A stretch of DNA of 64,000 nucleotides from Parietaria judaica (taxonomy: Eukaryota; Streptophyta; Magnoliopsida; Rosales; Urticaceae), in contig OX940861.1 of assembly GCA_954871525.1 (NCBI GenBank), positions 10,648,842 through 10,712,841 on the forward strand, read 5' to 3'. The notes under the pieces are model-generated. The model was not told the DNA's origin and made no database searches. It worked only from the letters and a program-made list of their open reading frames with translations. Every line of letters starts with the position of its first letter. The stretch's first letter is position 1. The translations under genes were made by a program, and so were the position numbers. Positions 11,869-24,404 of this stretch are shown piece by piece.

Positions 11869-14800
11869 TTAATTAAATTCGTATGTTGATTATATCATAA
11901 ATTTAGGGGTTTATGATCATATGACTAACTTTTCAAATGTATTCCACACCTATAAACATTTCCAAATCATGAGAAAGTACATCTTATAAATAGATTTTTT
12001 GAAATTCTATTGATTTGTCGTCTTAAACAAACTTGTAAGGTTATGCTCATCCGTAAAATATAACCAAAGATTTTAATTGTGAGTTCTTTTGTATACTTAT
12101 TTGTATTCAGGATCGAGTATCAAAAAAACATTTGGCAACGCTCGAGAGATTGATAGCCTCTATTTATCGTATTTACTCGAGCAATTGATGGTCTCTAATT
12201 ATCGTATTACGTATATATTTGTAGAGTATCGATCTAAATGAGATAGAAGGCATTCACTATTCATATAGACCTAAGATTCGTCGACCACAGTCATATAATG
12301 GTCCTAATTTGTAAGGTAGGTGGGTAAACAGACTCATGTCTTTTATTTAAATATTTTAAAAAATCATAATTACATATATAAATATAATAATGTCTCTAGA
12401 ACATAATGAATTGCGTATTGCTGCTTAATTGCTTTCCGTTTCTATAGGAGCACCAATCATAGCAGCAGCTTAGTAGAGACTTTAAGTAACAAAACAAAAC
12501 AAAAAACGCATATAATGTAAAAAGCTAGTACATTAGTTTGGTTATAATTGAATATTTATAGATATGTAAATTAAATGGAATATTTTTCATCATAAGCCGA
12601 AAGTGATCACATGGTGAAGAAAAATCGAGGATGCTTCCTGATCTAGATCAACCCTAGATATATTTTATTAAACAAAAAAAAAAAGAAAACCCAATTAGCA
12701 CCATTTAATGTGCCAAGTGTGATAATTATTGACGGTATAAATACATATAATGTAAGATTTAGAAGATCTATCGACGTCTAAAGTATTTGCTATATCTATT
12801 TTATTCTATTCACTATGCTTGTTGTTTGGGTAGCTAGATTTGTTATTTTAAGGTGTTAGCGATACGACTGGAATTATTTATCTGATATTGCATGTGCGAA
12901 GCAGAATCAAAATAATTATAGTAACAACACTTTACGTACGAAGGTTCGTACCACATACATATAACATACATGACCCGAAAATATCCCACTTGCTCATTAA
13001 GTAAATGAAAAGGTGATATTAAATAACCATTTTGCAAGACAAAAATTACAGTTCTTGAGGTCAAATGAAAACCCTCATACACGGTATTGCTTTTACACAA
13101 TGACACGTCTTATTCATGCAATAAATAGCTGAGATCAAATGCAATTATTTGTCGACTTGGCCAAAGAAACTTTTAACCCTGTAAATATGACATCAAAATT
13201 TCAGTATAAATTTGAAGAAGAAAAAAAATCACAATCAGAAAGTTTTGATATCTAAATTTTTTCGAATTCAAAAATTCTAAATTCGCTTAAATTTAGAACT
13301 AAAATTTCTAATTCTAAATTTATATAAAAATAATAATTTTCTTTTATGCAATTCAAATTATTGATATTTTTTATCTCACGATTTTAAAATCTATAAAAAA
13401 TTTAATACGGTATGAAATCGAAGTCAGATATTGGGTTTTGGTTAAAAAACTGGAACCAAATGTTTTGGTTTCGGAACTAGAAAGAATCCAAAGCAAGGAA
13501 ATTCTAGTTTTAATTTTATTCGAAAAAAATTAAACTAATACCGGATATTTGATTTAGCCCATATTTACAGGTTTAATTATGCTTTTGTAATAACATAAAA
13601 TTAATATCTCCCCGTAGAAATAGGTATAGTTCGTACAATTTTCTTATAAATTATCTATTATCCAAAATTGTTATCAAGAGATCAAGTTGGCTTGAAAAAC
13701 AGAACAATAATTAAATATTTCAATCCCAATTCTATAGACAAAATTTTGTAATTAACATCTTCATTTAAGACTATAAAACAGAGCTCCACGATTTTCATTG
13801 GAAAAATCTATGTGAAATTCAACTTGTAAATTGATGTCATAAAACTTTAGTGAGAAGATAATGCGTATAATTAAGAAAGATGCTGCTTGAAATAAAAGAC
13901 ATATCTTTTTTATTATTTTAATAATAAATTAATATTAATAGTACCAGAATATATTATTATTTTATCGAAAAAAATTAAATATATTATTTAAGCATAGTTT
14001 CATATTTTGGATGTATATAGTATTATTAAAAGGCGATGGAATTCCTTCCCTTGATTCATGAGCGGTGCAGAAGAAGCCAAACGACAAGTGAGGGATAATC
14101 CAAAAACGACACACCGAAGCCGTATTTGCTGTTTGTCAGTGCTCGCATGACGTGGCAGGTTCTCCGCAAAACCATAACTGATATTAAAGAATGAGAAGCG
14201 GCCACGTCAGCTGGAGACAGCTATAAGGCACTCGGATAGACAGAATCGGACTGTTGAGATCGGTTGTGTTGTGAGTGAGGGCGGTGGGGCCCACTTGTGG
14301 CCATGATTTTCCGGTACATGCATCCGATCCATCGTACGTACTCTAATAACGTACGGCCATTATTCATTTCTTTTTACGTTTCGTTTTTCTTATTGCTTTC
14401 TAAGGAAATTCCTTGGTACAAATTGAATTGGCAATCTTCATTGCTACACTACTACAGTTCTGTTCTGTTCTGTTTTGTTTGGTCGCATCATCTCCCTTAA
14501 TTGAATGACAAAGGCATATTTTAGATAAGATGCACTCTCCAAGAGCACCAAAGGCTTATGGAATAGTTATAGTCTTATGGATGTTGGGATCGATTGTTTT
14601 TGGACGTAATACTCAAGTGAGAGAAAATATTTTAAGAGCAAGTGAGGACAAAATTTATTGATTTTAAGAGAATTAACTGTAAAATGAGCAGGATGCGATT
14701 GAGTGTTTAATCGTCTTTTATTATAGAAGGTATCGATCCGAATGTTCAATAATTTATCGTGTCATTTATTTTTAGTTTTCATTTACAACCGGTAGTTGAA

Positions 14801-15120
14801 GCTCATGTTTGTTGAGACCAAAATTACGGGACAAGTTAAGGTTCGTCGTAGAATGATAATTGAAGGTTTACCAAATCAAATTTTGCCGGAATAATCATCA
14901 CAAGATTATTCGTGTCTAAAAAGAGATATAATGAGACCCTTTTTTTCTTTCTATCTCTATTATTGTATTATTCTACTATTACTTCATGTAATATGATTGT
15001 ATTATTTTAGGATGACTTGTATTGGGAAAAGAAATTTAAATTTACTTATTTCTTTCCTCTTAATTTTTTTATTAAATTTAAAAAATATATATATTATTTC
15101 AAAAAAATTAATTAATTTTC
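11869..15120. other. AT-rich intergenic spacer
   Basis: More than 3 kb with no supported gene. Stop-rich in all frames. The block 14040-14330 is less AT-rich and holds GACGTGGC and GCCACGTC (ACGT-core sites), resembling a promoter, but no gene follows on either strand. Part of 13170-13570 is rich in AAAATT/AACC words and may be an old MITE, without clear ends. Confidence 0.5.
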
Positions 15121-15502
15121 TCATGGAGTCAAGCTTGACTTCAACAAGGAGTATAATGGATTGGGGCTTCATTGTTAAGGTGCTAAGTGTGGTGGGTTTT
15201 GGCTCCCACTCTCGGATGTTGGTAAACTCATGCATACCGCCACTTCTTTATCGGTCCTTTTAAATGGCAGCCCTCTTCCGGCTTTTAGCCCGGGACGCGG
15301 GCTTCGACAGGGAGACCCGATGTCGCCGTACTTATTTTTATTTTATGGAGAAGTGTTGTCTCAGCTCCTTGGAGTGACATAAGCAAAGGGCAGGCTTCAA
15401 GGGATAACGATTGCACGATCGTGCCCCCGATTTCCCGCTTGATGTTTGTAGACTTCAACGGATATCACCGGTAACTTGTGCGAAGCCATCACAGACACCT
15501 TC
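15121..15502 (+). pseudogene. LINE (L1-type) reverse transcriptase relic, 5' part
   Basis: Reading frames, with shifts, show non-LTR RT blocks: IMDWGFIVKVLSVVGFGSHS, then LLNGS-type residues, then RGLRQGDPMSPYLFLFYGE, the hallmark of plant LINE reverse transcriptases. Near 15470 the frame GNLCEAITDTF resembles the RNase H region, so the stretch between RT and RNase H has been deleted. The relic is cut at 15502 by the copia element and resumes at 20926. No intact ORF is left. Confidence 0.8.
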
Positions 15503-16050
15503 TGTGAGCTTAAGCTTGACTTAGTCCGGGTGACGACCAGAACCCAGGACGGGCAGAAACACTTGCGAGGAGTCAGCCCGGGTACCGACCAGAACAGAAG
15601 ACGGACAGCCGTTCAGCCCAGCTCGGGTGAACACGAGCAGAACGTCCGGATAGAAGGCAAGCTCAGCCCGGAGCATACGAGCAGGTCAGCTCGGGGACAG
15701 AGAGACTGTCCGGGCAGGAAAAGGAAACTCTACCCAGAAAGGAAGACGCGTAGCTTGAGGAACAAGCAAAGATCAAGTCAAAGATTTGATAGGATTATTT
15801 AGGGTAGTTTCCTGATTTTGTGCGATTTGGTTAGCTAGGGTTTCGCCTATGTGAGGCTATAAATATACCTAGCATGTACACTTTGTATTGTGGAGAGTCC
15901 ATTAGAATTTCGAGTTTATCTCCTTGTATATTGCCTTCGATTATTAATCAAGAGAATTTCTTCTCCCAAAAGTCTGTGTCCTTTATTTTTGGTTCGATTT
16001 CTTTTGGTGTTATTTGTGTTCTTTGCAGATCCGTGAATTGGGATCCAACA
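15503..16050 (+). repeat. 5' LTR of the copia element
   Basis: Starts TGTGAGCTTAAGCTTG and ends GGGATCCAACA. A TATA box (CTATAAATA, about 15858-15866) marks the promoter; U3 upstream of it carries six close variants of the word CGRSCAGR within about 200 nt. The U3 is open in one frame, which matters for the 3' copy (see pol). Confidence 0.95.
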
Positions 16051-16052
16051 AG

Positions 16053-16064
16053 TGGTATCAGAGC
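16053..16064 (+). other. Primer-binding site of the copia element
   Basis: TGGTATCAGAGC, two bases after the 5' LTR, is the standard complement of the initiator methionine tRNA 3' end used by plant copia elements. Confidence 0.93.
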
Positions 16065-16078
16065 TTCAATCGAAGAAC

Positions 16079-19000
16079 ATGTCTTCATCATCAGAGTCAC
16101 CGATCGACGGAGCTTTGGTTGCGCAGAAACCAGACTCCAGAGAAGGCACAGTTACACTCCATTACCCCATGCTCACGAAGAGCAATTACGCCGTGTGGGC
16201 GTTGAAGATGAGGGTGAATCTGCAGGCGCAGGGAGTATGGGAGGCCGTAGAGAACGGCGGTGTCGAAGGGCGCAAGGAAAGAATGGCTCTAGCCGCTATC
16301 TACCAAGCAGTTCCGGAAGAAGTTCTTCTCATGCTTGCCGAGAAAGATTCCGCGAAGGAAGCATGGAAAACTCTTCAGACCATGCACATGGGCGCAGATC
16401 GCGTCAAAGAGGCAAAGGTCCAGACCTTGAAGAGTGAGTTCGAGGTCATGAGAATGAGGGAGAGCGAATCAATTGATGATTTCGCTATGCGGCTCACGTC
16501 CATTGTGACCGGCATACGCTCGCTGGGAGACAAGGTGGAGGAGACCACCGTCGTCAAGAAGTTTCTCCGAGCAGTGCCTCACAGGTACATGCAGATCGTG
16601 ACATCGATCGAGCAGTTCGGCGATCTCAAGACCATGTCGGTCGAGGAGGTTGTTGGTCGTCTCAAGGCCCACGAAGAGAGACTTCGGGGTTACGGTGACA
16701 AAGACGAGGAGAAGAACCTCCTGCTCACGCATGAAGAGTGGACGGCCAGGCAGCGGAAAACCGGGGGAGCCGAGTTTTCTACAAGACCCTCAGGTCGGAA
16801 CAGCTTTGGTGGAGAAGTCCGAGGTCGCGGACAGGGTCGTGGACGAGGTCGAGGTCGGGATATGCGAGGTCGCGGCAGTGGATCTACCCGTCAGGAAGGC
16901 ACGACCAGGAGAGACAAGAGCACAGTGAAGTGCTACAATTGTCAGAAGCTTGGGCACTTTGCATCTGAGTGCCGGAGCAGGAACCAGGGCGAAGAGGCGA
17001 ATCTAGCAAGATTCCCAGACGACCAGCCGGCATTGTTGTTTGCCGAGCAGGAAACGCACCTAGACGAGCAGAATGGCGAGTGTGACGCCAAGGCCCGGGC
17101 AGAAGTGATCAATGTGCCGATCAGCCCAGAGGCCGAGCAGACCTGTCCGGAGGAGACCAGCGAGAAGGTTTTCCTCATCGAGGATAAGGTTATTGCAAAC
17201 CTCCTCGTAGACGGAGAGAAGAAGGTCAGTACCGACATATGGTACTTAGACAACGGAGCTAGCAACCATATGACTGGGGACCGAGCTAAGTTTGAAGAGC
17301 TCGATGAGAAGATCACGGGCAGCGTGAAATTCGGCGACGGATCAGTCGTAGAGATCAGAGGCAGAGGGTCGATCCTGTTCGAGTGCAAGAATGGCGACCA
17401 GCGTCTGATGACCCAGGTGTATTTCATCCCGAAGTTGAAAAGCAACATCATCAGTCTAGGACAGATGACTGAGATCGGGAACACGGTGTTGCTGCAAGGG
17501 TCCTACCTGAAGATGTGGACCAAGGAAGGAGAGCTGTTGATGAAGGTGGAGCGAACACCCAACAGACTCTACAAGATTCTCCTGAAGACATGCCAGCCCG
17601 TCTGTCTTATGGCATCGATGGCAGACCCGGCTTGGCTATGGCACGCACGGCTCGGACACGTGAATTTTCATGCGCTCAAGATGATGGGCGAGAAGAAGAT
17701 GGCCTTCGGGGTTCCGAAGATAGAACACCCCGACCAGCTATGTGAGTGCTGCATGATCGCGAAGCAGGCGAGGATACCGTTTCCGATCAAGGCCAGGTTC
17801 CGAGCAGAGAGACCCCTACAGTTGGTGCATGCAGACCTATGTGGTCCAGTCACCCCAGCAACATTGGCAGGTAACAAGTACTTTCTTTTACTTGTTGATG
17901 ATTACAGTCGCTGGATGTGGGTTTATATGCTTAAGGAAAAGAGCGGAGCCTTTGAGGTCTTCAAGAAGTTCAAGAAGATCGTGGAGAATGGCTCGGTGCA
18001 CAGGTTAAAGGTCTTGCGTACAGACCGAGGAGGAGAATTCACTTCCCAGCAGTTTGGAGAGTTCTGCGACCAGGAAGGAATTCAGCGTCACCTGTCCGCA
18101 CCCCACACACCCCAACAGAATGGCGTGGTGGAAAGACGAAACCGAACTGTGATGAACACAGCGAGGAGCTTGCTCAAGAGCATGCAAGTTCCAGCCCGGT
18201 TTTGGGCAGAAGCAGTAAAACATGCGGTCTACCTGCTTAATCGTTTGCCGACCAAAGCGCTAGGAGAGCGTAACCCCTACCAGGCGTGGAAAGGGAAGAA
18301 ACCCCACTTAGAACACTTGAAAGTGTTCGGATGCACCGCACACGTGAAGATTGCGGGATCACATCTCAAGAAGCTGGACGACCGGAGTCAGAAGATGGTG
18401 TACCTTGGCGTTGAAGAAGGAAGCAAGGCACACAGACTCTACGATCCACGACGCGGCAGACTCCAAGTGAGCAGAGATGCTGTGTTCGAAGAGGAGATGA
18501 AGTGGGATTGGCGCGACGAGAATGGAGAACCCGAGCAGAACTCAGTGGAGTTCATTGTCGAAGACGACCAGGATGTTGCCGAGCAGGAGCAGCCCGGAAC
18601 ACCCAGCTCGGAAACAATCTTGCCAGAGACGAGAGAACCCAGCCCGGGAGAGAGCACCCCGGATACACCCAGGACACCAAGTCCGAGCAGGACCAGCCCG
18701 TCCAGCTCGGGAGATTCCTCCATAAAATACGGCCCAAGAGGATTCCGACCTCTAGCAGACGTCTACGATCAGACTCAAGAAGTGGAGATGAGCCTGGAGG
18801 AACTTTCTTTGTTGTGTGCAGAAGAACCAGCTAATTACCAGGAGGCAGCAGCCGAGCAGGAGTGGCAGGAAGCAATGAAGAAGGAGATGGAGTCCATTGA
18901 GAAGAACAGGACATGGGAGCTTACCGACCTGCCCAAAGGTCATAAGCCCATCGGCCTGAAGTGGGTGTATAAGCTGAAGAAGGACACTGAGGGGAATGTC

Positions 19001-19984
19001 CTTAAGCACAAGGCAAGGCTGGTAGCTAAAGGCTACGTGCAGAGGAAAGGCATAGACTTTGAAGAAGTCTTTGCTCCAGTAGCAAGACTGGACACGATCA
19101 GACTCATCCTAGCCCTAACAGCTCATCGAGGTTGGGAAATTCACCATCTGGATGTCAAATCGGCATTCCTAAACGGTGACCTCGAAGAAGAAGTGTACGT
19201 CAAGCAACCAGAGGGGTTCGGCGTCACGGGCAAAGAGCAGAAGGTGTACAAGCTATCCAAGGCCTTATACGGGTTAAAACAAGCACCAAGAGCGTGGAAC
19301 ATCCGCCTTGACAAGAGCTTGAAGAATCTTGGATTCACAAAGTGCTTGAGCGAGCAGGCAGTCTACACCAGGAGTACCGGGCAGGAAACTCTGATCGTGG
19401 GAGTGTATGTGGACGACCTGATCGTCACAGGATCCAGCGCAGGAGGCGTAGATGGGTTCAAGCAGCAGATGATGGCCGAATTCGAGATGAGTGACCTCGG
19501 ATTACTTTCGTACTACCTTGGTCTCGAGGTGGAACAGAAGAAGGACTGCATTACGCTGAAGCAGTCGGCTTACGCGAAGAAGATCCTTAAACAGTTCGAG
19601 ATGGCGGACTGTAACTCAAGCAAGTACCCTATGGAGGCGAAGCTGCAGCTCGGGAAGGATGCTGAAGGGAGAAGAGTGGATCCCACGGAGTACAGACGCG
19701 TGATCGGGTGCCTGAGGTATCTCACCCACACCCGACCAGACATTTCACACGCAGTCGGGATAGTCAGTCGATACATGGAGAAGCCCACGAGTGCACACCA
19801 GCAGGCGGTGAAGCACATCTTGCGTTACGTGAAGGGCACGACGGACTACGGGATCCAGTACAACCGAGGAAGTGGAGCAGAAGTACTAGTCGGCTTTACG
19901 GACAGTGATCTGGCCGGTGATATCGATGACAGGAAGAGTACCGGAGGGATGGCATTCTACCTCAACGGAAACCTGATCACCTGA
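16079..19984 (+). CDS. Copia Gag-Pol polyprotein, ended early in RNase H
   Basis: 1,301 codons before a TGA at 19982-19984. Start chosen at MSSSSESP because the in-frame ATG at 16052 overlaps the primer-binding site. In order: Gag (about 30-230, with [13 protein letters not shown]), zinc knuckle [14 protein letters not shown] (285-298), protease [13 protein letters not shown] (388 on), a GAG-pre-integrase HHCC region (LWHARLGH near 521), integrase with D586, D649 and E685 (D,D35E spacing), an acidic proline/serine-rich linker, RT with YVDD (1110-1113), and RNase H from about 1270 (FTDSDLAGD). The stop replaces the tryptophan normally found in ITW-SQKQ, a one-base TGG to TGA change. Everything needed before that point is intact, so Gag, protease, integrase and RT could still be made. 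Confidence 0.93.
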   Translation: MSSSSESPIDGALVAQKPDSREGTVTLHYPMLTKSNYAVWALKMRVNLQAQGVWEAVENGGVEGRKERMALAAIYQAVPEEVLLMLAEKDSAKEAWKTLQTMHMGADRVKEAKVQTLKSEFEVMRMRESESIDDFAMRLTSIVTGIRSLGDKVEETTVVKKFLRAVPHRYMQIVTSIEQFGDLKTMSVEEVVGRLKAHEERLRGYGDKDEEKNLLLTHEEWTARQRKTGGAEFSTRPSGRNSFGGEVRGRGQGRGRGRGRDMRGRGSGSTRQEGTTRRDKSTVKCYNCQKLGHFASECRSRNQGEEANLARFPDDQPALLFAEQETHLDEQNGECDAKARAEVINVPISPEAEQTCPEETSEKVFLIEDKVIANLLVDGEKKVSTDIWYLDNGASNHMTGDRAKFEELDEKITGSVKFGDGSVVEIRGRGSILFECKNGDQRLMTQVYFIPKLKSNIISLGQMTEIGNTVLLQGSYLKMWTKEGELLMKVERTPNRLYKILLKTCQPVCLMASMADPAWLWHARLGHVNFHALKMMGEKKMAFGVPKIEHPDQLCECCMIAKQARIPFPIKARFRAERPLQLVHADLCGPVTPATLAGNKYFLLLVDDYSRWMWVYMLKEKSGAFEVFKKFKKIVENGSVHRLKVLRTDRGGEFTSQQFGEFCDQEGIQRHLSAPHTPQQNGVVERRNRTVMNTARSLLKSMQVPARFWAEAVKHAVYLLNRLPTKALGERNPYQAWKGKKPHLEHLKVFGCTAHVKIAGSHLKKLDDRSQKMVYLGVEEGSKAHRLYDPRRGRLQVSRDAVFEEEMKWDWRDENGEPEQNSVEFIVEDDQDVAEQEQPGTPSSETILPETREPSPGESTPDTPRTPSPSRTSPSSSGDSSIKYGPRGFRPLADVYDQTQEVEMSLEELSLLCAEEPANYQEAAAEQEWQEAMKKEMESIEKNRTWELTDLPKGHKPIGLKWVYKLKKDTEGNVLKHKARLVAKGYVQRKGIDFEEVFAPVARLDTIRLILALTAHRGWEIHHLDVKSAFLNGDLEEEVYVKQPEGFGVTGKEQKVYKLSKALYGLKQAPRAWNIRLDKSLKNLGFTKCLSEQAVYTRSTGQETLIVGVYVDDLIVTGSSAGGVDGFKQQMMAEFEMSDLGLLSYYLGLEVEQKKDCITLKQSAYAKKILKQFEMADCNSSKYPMEAKLQLGKDAEGRRVDPTEYRRVIGCLRYLTHTRPDISHAVGIVSRYMEKPTSAHQQAVKHILRYVKGTTDYGIQYNRGSGAEVLVGFTDSDLAGDIDDRKSTGGMAFYLNGNLIT

Positions 19985-20677
19985 CAGTCTCAAAAGCAGC
20001 AGACAGTAGCTCTATCCTCATGCGAAGCAGAGTTCATGGCGGCAACCGCAGCAGCATGTCAAGCTATGTGGTTGAAGGGGCTACTTAGTGAAGTGACCGG
20101 ATCCGAGCAGAGACCAGCTACTCTCTACGTGGACAACAAGTCTGCAATCGCGTTGATGAAGAATCCAGTGTTCCATGGACGGAGCAAACACATTGACACG
20201 AAGTTTCACTACATTCGTGAGTGTGTGGAGAAGCGAGAGATCATCGTGGAGTTCGTCAACACGAGGGAGCAACGGGCAGACATTCTCACTAAGGCTCTAG
20301 GGAGAGTCAAGTTCGAGGAGATGAGAGAGCTGCTCGGAGTGAAGAGAGTGGAAGCAAGTCAAGCTTACGGGGGAGAATGCGAGCTTAAGCTTGACTTAGT
20401 CCGGGTGACGACCAGAACCCAGGACGGGCAGAAACACTTGCGAGGAGTCAGCCCGGGTACCGACCAGAACAGAAGACGGACAGCCGTTCAGCCCAGCTCG
20501 GGTGAACACGAGCAGAACGTCCGGATAGAAGGCAAGCTCAGCCCGGAGCATACGAGCAGGTCAGCTCGGGGACAGAGAGACTGTCCGGGCAGGAAAAGGA
20601 AACTCTACCCAGAAAGGAAGACGCGTAGCTTGAGGAACAAGCAAAGATCAAGTCAAAGATTTGATAGGATTATTTAG
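19985..20677 (+). pseudogene. Copia RNase H remainder, reading on into the 3' LTR
   Basis: In the same frame after the TGA, RNase H continues: QSQKQQTVALSSCEAEF, then LYVDNKSAIAL and GRSKHIDTKFHYIRE, ending with ADILTKAL and an EMRELLG tail. The frame does not stop at the end of pol but crosses the polypurine tract and runs about 100 codons into the 3' LTR, ending with a TAG at 20675-20677. The U3-encoded tail is basic and hydrophilic. Whether any element of this family uses it is unknown. Confidence 0.8.
20367..20377 (+). other. Polypurine tract of the copia element
   Basis: ACGGGGGAGAA directly precedes the 3' LTR start, the expected plus-strand primer site. Confidence 0.85.
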
Positions 20678-20925
20678 GGTAGTTTCCTGATTTTGTGCGA
20701 TTTGGTTAGCTAGGGTTTCGCCTATGTGAGGCTATAAATATACCTAGCATGTACACTTTGTATTGTGGAGAGTCCATTAGAATTTCGAGTTTATCTCCTT
20801 GTATATTGCCTTCGATTATTAATCAAGAGAATTTCTTCTCCCAAAAGTCTGTGTCCTTTATTTTTGGTTCGATTTCTTTTGGTGTTATTCGTGTTCTTTG
20901 CAGATCCGTGAATTGGGATCCAACA
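20378..20925 (+). repeat. 3' LTR of the copia element
   Basis: 548 bp, starting TGCGAGCTTAAGC and ending GGGATCCAACA; two differences from the 5' LTR were found by eye. Same TATA box (about 20733-20741). Confidence 0.95.
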
Positions 20926-21369
20926 CCTTCCAGGGAGACTCGGCTCAAGCGGCAGAGTTGGAACTTGGAAGCTATCATGGACGCTTGCACATGGGCAAGA
21001 AGTAGAGGATGAAAAAAGGTTTGAATATTCTGAGACTCTCTTGGACGCCTGCACATGGGCAAGAAGTAGAGGATGGAGAAAGGTATGGATATTCTCAGAC
21101 GTGAAGGCTGTTATCTCAGCCTGCTTGGACGCGAGCTACTGACTCGATGTAAGATTATGGGCTCTTTTGAACGATGTCGTTTTTTAAATATATTTTTGAT
21201 AATGTAAAGTTGGTTTGGATTCTTAAGAACTACAATGGCCCACTGCCTTTGTTAGTGGACTGCAAGTGCAAAACATTTTGGCCTTTTATTAGTGCTGACC
21301 TCCCTCCATCGATAGTAGAAGGAATGTAATCCGTTTTTCACAATTTAATTGAAATTAAAAAAAAAAAAT
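20926..21369 (+). pseudogene. LINE relic, RNase H part and 3' end
   Basis: Continuation of the LINE relic split by copia. Joined across the target site, the frame reads on from the RNase H start (AITDTFQGDSAQAAELE). Further on, WARSRGWRKVWIFSDVKAV is the RNase H alpha/beta block of plant LINEs. A 64-bp tandem duplication (20979-21042 and 21043-21106) repeats the ACTWARSRG part. The segment ends in a 12-13 base A run near 21357-21369, plausibly the LINE poly(A) tail. Confidence 0.72.
20979..21106 (+). repeat. 64-bp tandem duplication in the LINE relic
   Basis: GGACGCYTGCACATGGGCAA begins both units (20979 and 21043). The copies differ at several positions, so the duplication is older than the copia insertion. 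Confidence 0.8.
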
Positions 21370-22207
21370 CTCGTCAAATGAAAGAGTATAGTACACAGTA
21401 CATTATAGAAGTGACTATTTCTGCGCTACCAAATCCATTAGACCACATATAGCGCACTAACAGTCTAACACTACAATATTGTACGATCCAAAATCATCAT
21501 ATTCTTCAAGTTTCAACATCAAATATATTTTATTTATAGAATGCCTCTGAAAGTCATAAGCCTAGCATTGGGTCTAAGAATATTTAATAATTATGACGAA
21601 ACACCACTCGTTCCTAGCTACTGAAAGAACCTAGAAACGAAAAAAAAAAAACAGAAAACATTGGAGAAACGTGTTTGTCGTGTTTAAATAAAAATAGAAG
21701 GAAGGGTCCCACTCGGAGCCACGATTCGGCCGAGCATTGTGTCTGTCTTCCTTTAATCACGCAACTTGCAATTGCAAACCCTACGCGTCCCATTCATGTT
21801 GTTTATTAAAGCCAAAGCAACTTGTCTCTATATAATCATTCATCACTCTCACTCATTTAATTCTGTTACCGTTGCATCATTTAAAACATGTACATTGGCT
21901 CAATTTATTACCTTACAAACAAATCTCGAAAGCTTAGTTAGGTGCTATAATCCTAAACTTTCTTTCAAGTTTCGTAGCGTACCATTCTACTTGTATGAGC
22001 TATGAACACGTGTATGGAGAAGTAGTCTAATTAATCAAATATATATCTCTACACCAACATTTCTTTTTAGTTGGTCAAATATTTTGGTTTATAACTGTAT
22101 TATTCAATTTGATAACAAAATTGATTCACCTATATATATACATATCACACAATTGCTTGATTATATATATACACACATATATACGCACGCGCGCGCAAGA
22201 AAACTAA
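21370..22207. other. Spacer between LINE relic and Harbinger element
   Basis: AT-rich, no gene supported. A short TA and CG-alternating stretch (ACACACATATATACGCACGCGCGCGC region, about 22170-22196) borders the Harbinger end. Confidence 0.5.
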
Positions 22208-23071
22208 GGCGGTGTTTGTTTTGTTTTTTGTTTTTGTTTTTAAGATTAAGACGTCTGAAACTAAATGCACATCTGAATATTAAGATGCTAAATCTGAATG
22301 ATGAAACTGTTTGTTTTTTTAAGGTCTTAATGCAGTTTAATTTTTTTACAATTATTAATACACTTTGAATCATGTTTATATAAAATGAATGCGTATAAAT
22401 AATTGAGAAATATGAATTCATCAACAAATTAATTATTTAAATTATTTAAAATAAAAATAATACTTCATATTAAGATGTTGATATATTAAGTTCTAGAATT
22501 CTTCATATATAAAATATATAAAACGACAGCCAATATTACACAAAAGTTTTTAAAAAAGCTAGCATCAAAATCAATTCGTTCTTCTCCTCTACATTAATTT
22601 GAGTGCAAGATCTGCTCGTAAATTAACCATGACTTGTGCATCTTCAGCTCCCCAAAGAGATCCATTTGTTTCATCTTCTGATTGTTCTTCCGAGACTTCT
22701 TCTTCAAATATCATTTGCGCTTGATCAAATTGATTGAATAAATCGTCATTGATACTTTTTTCCTGATAAAATTATGAACTGCAAAACAAGCGATAACAAT
22801 ATCACTTTGGATATCAAAATTATATGGAGCCATCTTGTCAAGTATTGGAAACCTTTTTTTCAAAACTCCAAATGAACATTCAATGACATTCCTAAGTTGA
22901 GCATGAGCATGGTTAAACTTTACCTCTTGAGTTTCAGCTCTCCTACGACGATAATCTCCTAACCAATATCGAACATTACTATATGGAGTTAGGATTTCCT
23001 CGAGTATTTGGATATGTTGAATCGCCGAGGTAGTACTTATCTATTAAGAAAAATATCAATAAGTAAATAAT

Positions 23072-23105
23072 AAACAAACAAACAAACAAACAAACAAACA
23101 AACAA
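23072..23105. repeat. (AAAC)n microsatellite
   Basis: About eight AAAC units followed by (AAAT) units, inside the Harbinger relic. Confidence 0.85.
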
Positions 23106-23640
23106 TAAATAAATAAATAGACAAAAAATGAATCATCGATATTTACTTACTCGGCGGAGGCAATGGAAAACAATTATTTGAATTAGCTAATATCTCTTGG
23201 AGAACTCGTGCATCATGTGCTACTCCTTCCCAACCCGCATATGTAGGGAATCACGTCTCGGATAACGTGTTAATTATCACGAATTATACCTCCGAACCGT
23301 CCGAGTAACATTTAAAAAATTATTTTAAAGCAGAAAAACTTGTTATCCGTTCAACGGTCCGGATATCGGATAATAACCATATAACAAGATTTGATAAATA
23401 TTATGCAATTTAATATTCATAAATCATTATTAATAATCTAGTCATAATAGGAAATAAACAGAAAGCAGTAAATGGTTGCATTTATTAACCCAATGCATAA
23501 GGCCGTACCTCTAATGACGACTTCCGGCTGCGCGTTCTGAATCGGGCAGGGCTCCGCCGGTGCTGAGGGAAACTCCCGTGATCTTCCGGGATATTCTCCT
23601 GGAATCCTCGTACCGAAGCGTGGGCTTCGCGGTCAGGACT

Positions 23641-24404
23641 TGTAGAGGGCGATTTTCACCGCCTTTTTCCAGTCACAAAGATAATCACCAAATAACAAAT
23701 AAACTACAATAATTGATGAATATCTCTGTTTTATTATATTTTTTTGAAATGAGCTCGGTTTTCTTCCGTTGAATAGCTGGACAGATGAAGGATCATGAGC
23801 ATAGACTTTCTCTACTTCCTTAGCCTTTTCTATTACAAGATTTCCTTTTTTCTCTTTCCGGGCCTCTTTTCTCTATTTTTTCGAACCTTTACAAATGAGG
23901 CATATCTTGCCTTTTATAGAGTTTACAATACATTCCCTTTGCATATTTCCCGCCTTTTTCTTCTTTAATCATTCGCTTTCTGGCGTGATTTGAGGGCAGC
24001 ATGGTTAATCCCTGCTTTATGTCACTTCCGAGCAGGCTGCCGTTATGGGTAGGTGAGCCTCATTAAATGCGCATCCCTTCAGCCGTCATTCGGCCCTGCA
24101 AGCCTCGTCGCTGGTGCTTCTCATCGAGTAGGTAGGTCGGCTTCATTAAATGCACATCCCGTCAGTGGTCATTCGGCTCTGCATAATCATCATGACAAAA
24201 TTCCTCGTCGAGTGTGATGGGACACTTCATCGCAGTTTGCCTTCGTGAGGCCGTGTCTCCTCGTGGTCGAACCTCCTCGGCGTTAATCCTCCTCGGGGAT
24301 AATCCCCCTCGGGTGATGAACTTCCTCGTCTCCCCTCATGTCGTTTATGGACAAAACGACACGAGTTGTGTTGAGGATGGATTTGACCAAATCCGACCTT
24401 AACA
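23641..24404 (-). mobile_element. Solo LTR, family A, TSD GGACT, nested in the large solo LTR
   Basis: 764 bp flanked by perfect GGACT copies (23636-23640 and 24405-24409). Minus-strand start TGTTAAGGTCGG, end GCCCTCTACA. TATA box TATAAAAGG on the minus strand near 23912-23921. Start sequence and layout match the solo LTR at 9684-10484. The plus-strand ORF at 24214-24402 is not a gene. Confidence 0.85.

Larger units (their letters stand above)
15503..20925 (+). mobile_element. Full-length Ty1/copia retrotransposon, TSD CCTTC
   Basis: A 5,423-bp element with two 548-bp LTRs, a perfect 5-bp target duplication CCTTC (15498-15502 and 20926-20930), a primer-binding site for initiator Met tRNA and a polypurine tract. 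The gag-pol order is Gag, protease, integrase, RT, RNase H, which defines Ty1/copia. The two LTRs differ at only two positions that I could find (third base T/C, and T/C near the 3' end), so the insertion is very recent. It lies inside a LINE relic. One nonsense codon in RNase H is the only coding lesion seen. With the rice LTR rate of about 1.3e-8 per site per year, two differences would mean roughly 0.1-0.2 million years; this age is inference. Confidence 0.97.

Noticed and set aside
14297..14500. 67-codon frame after a promoter-like stretch
   Set aside because: No motif, no GC rise typical of real exons here, hydrophobic low-complexity content.
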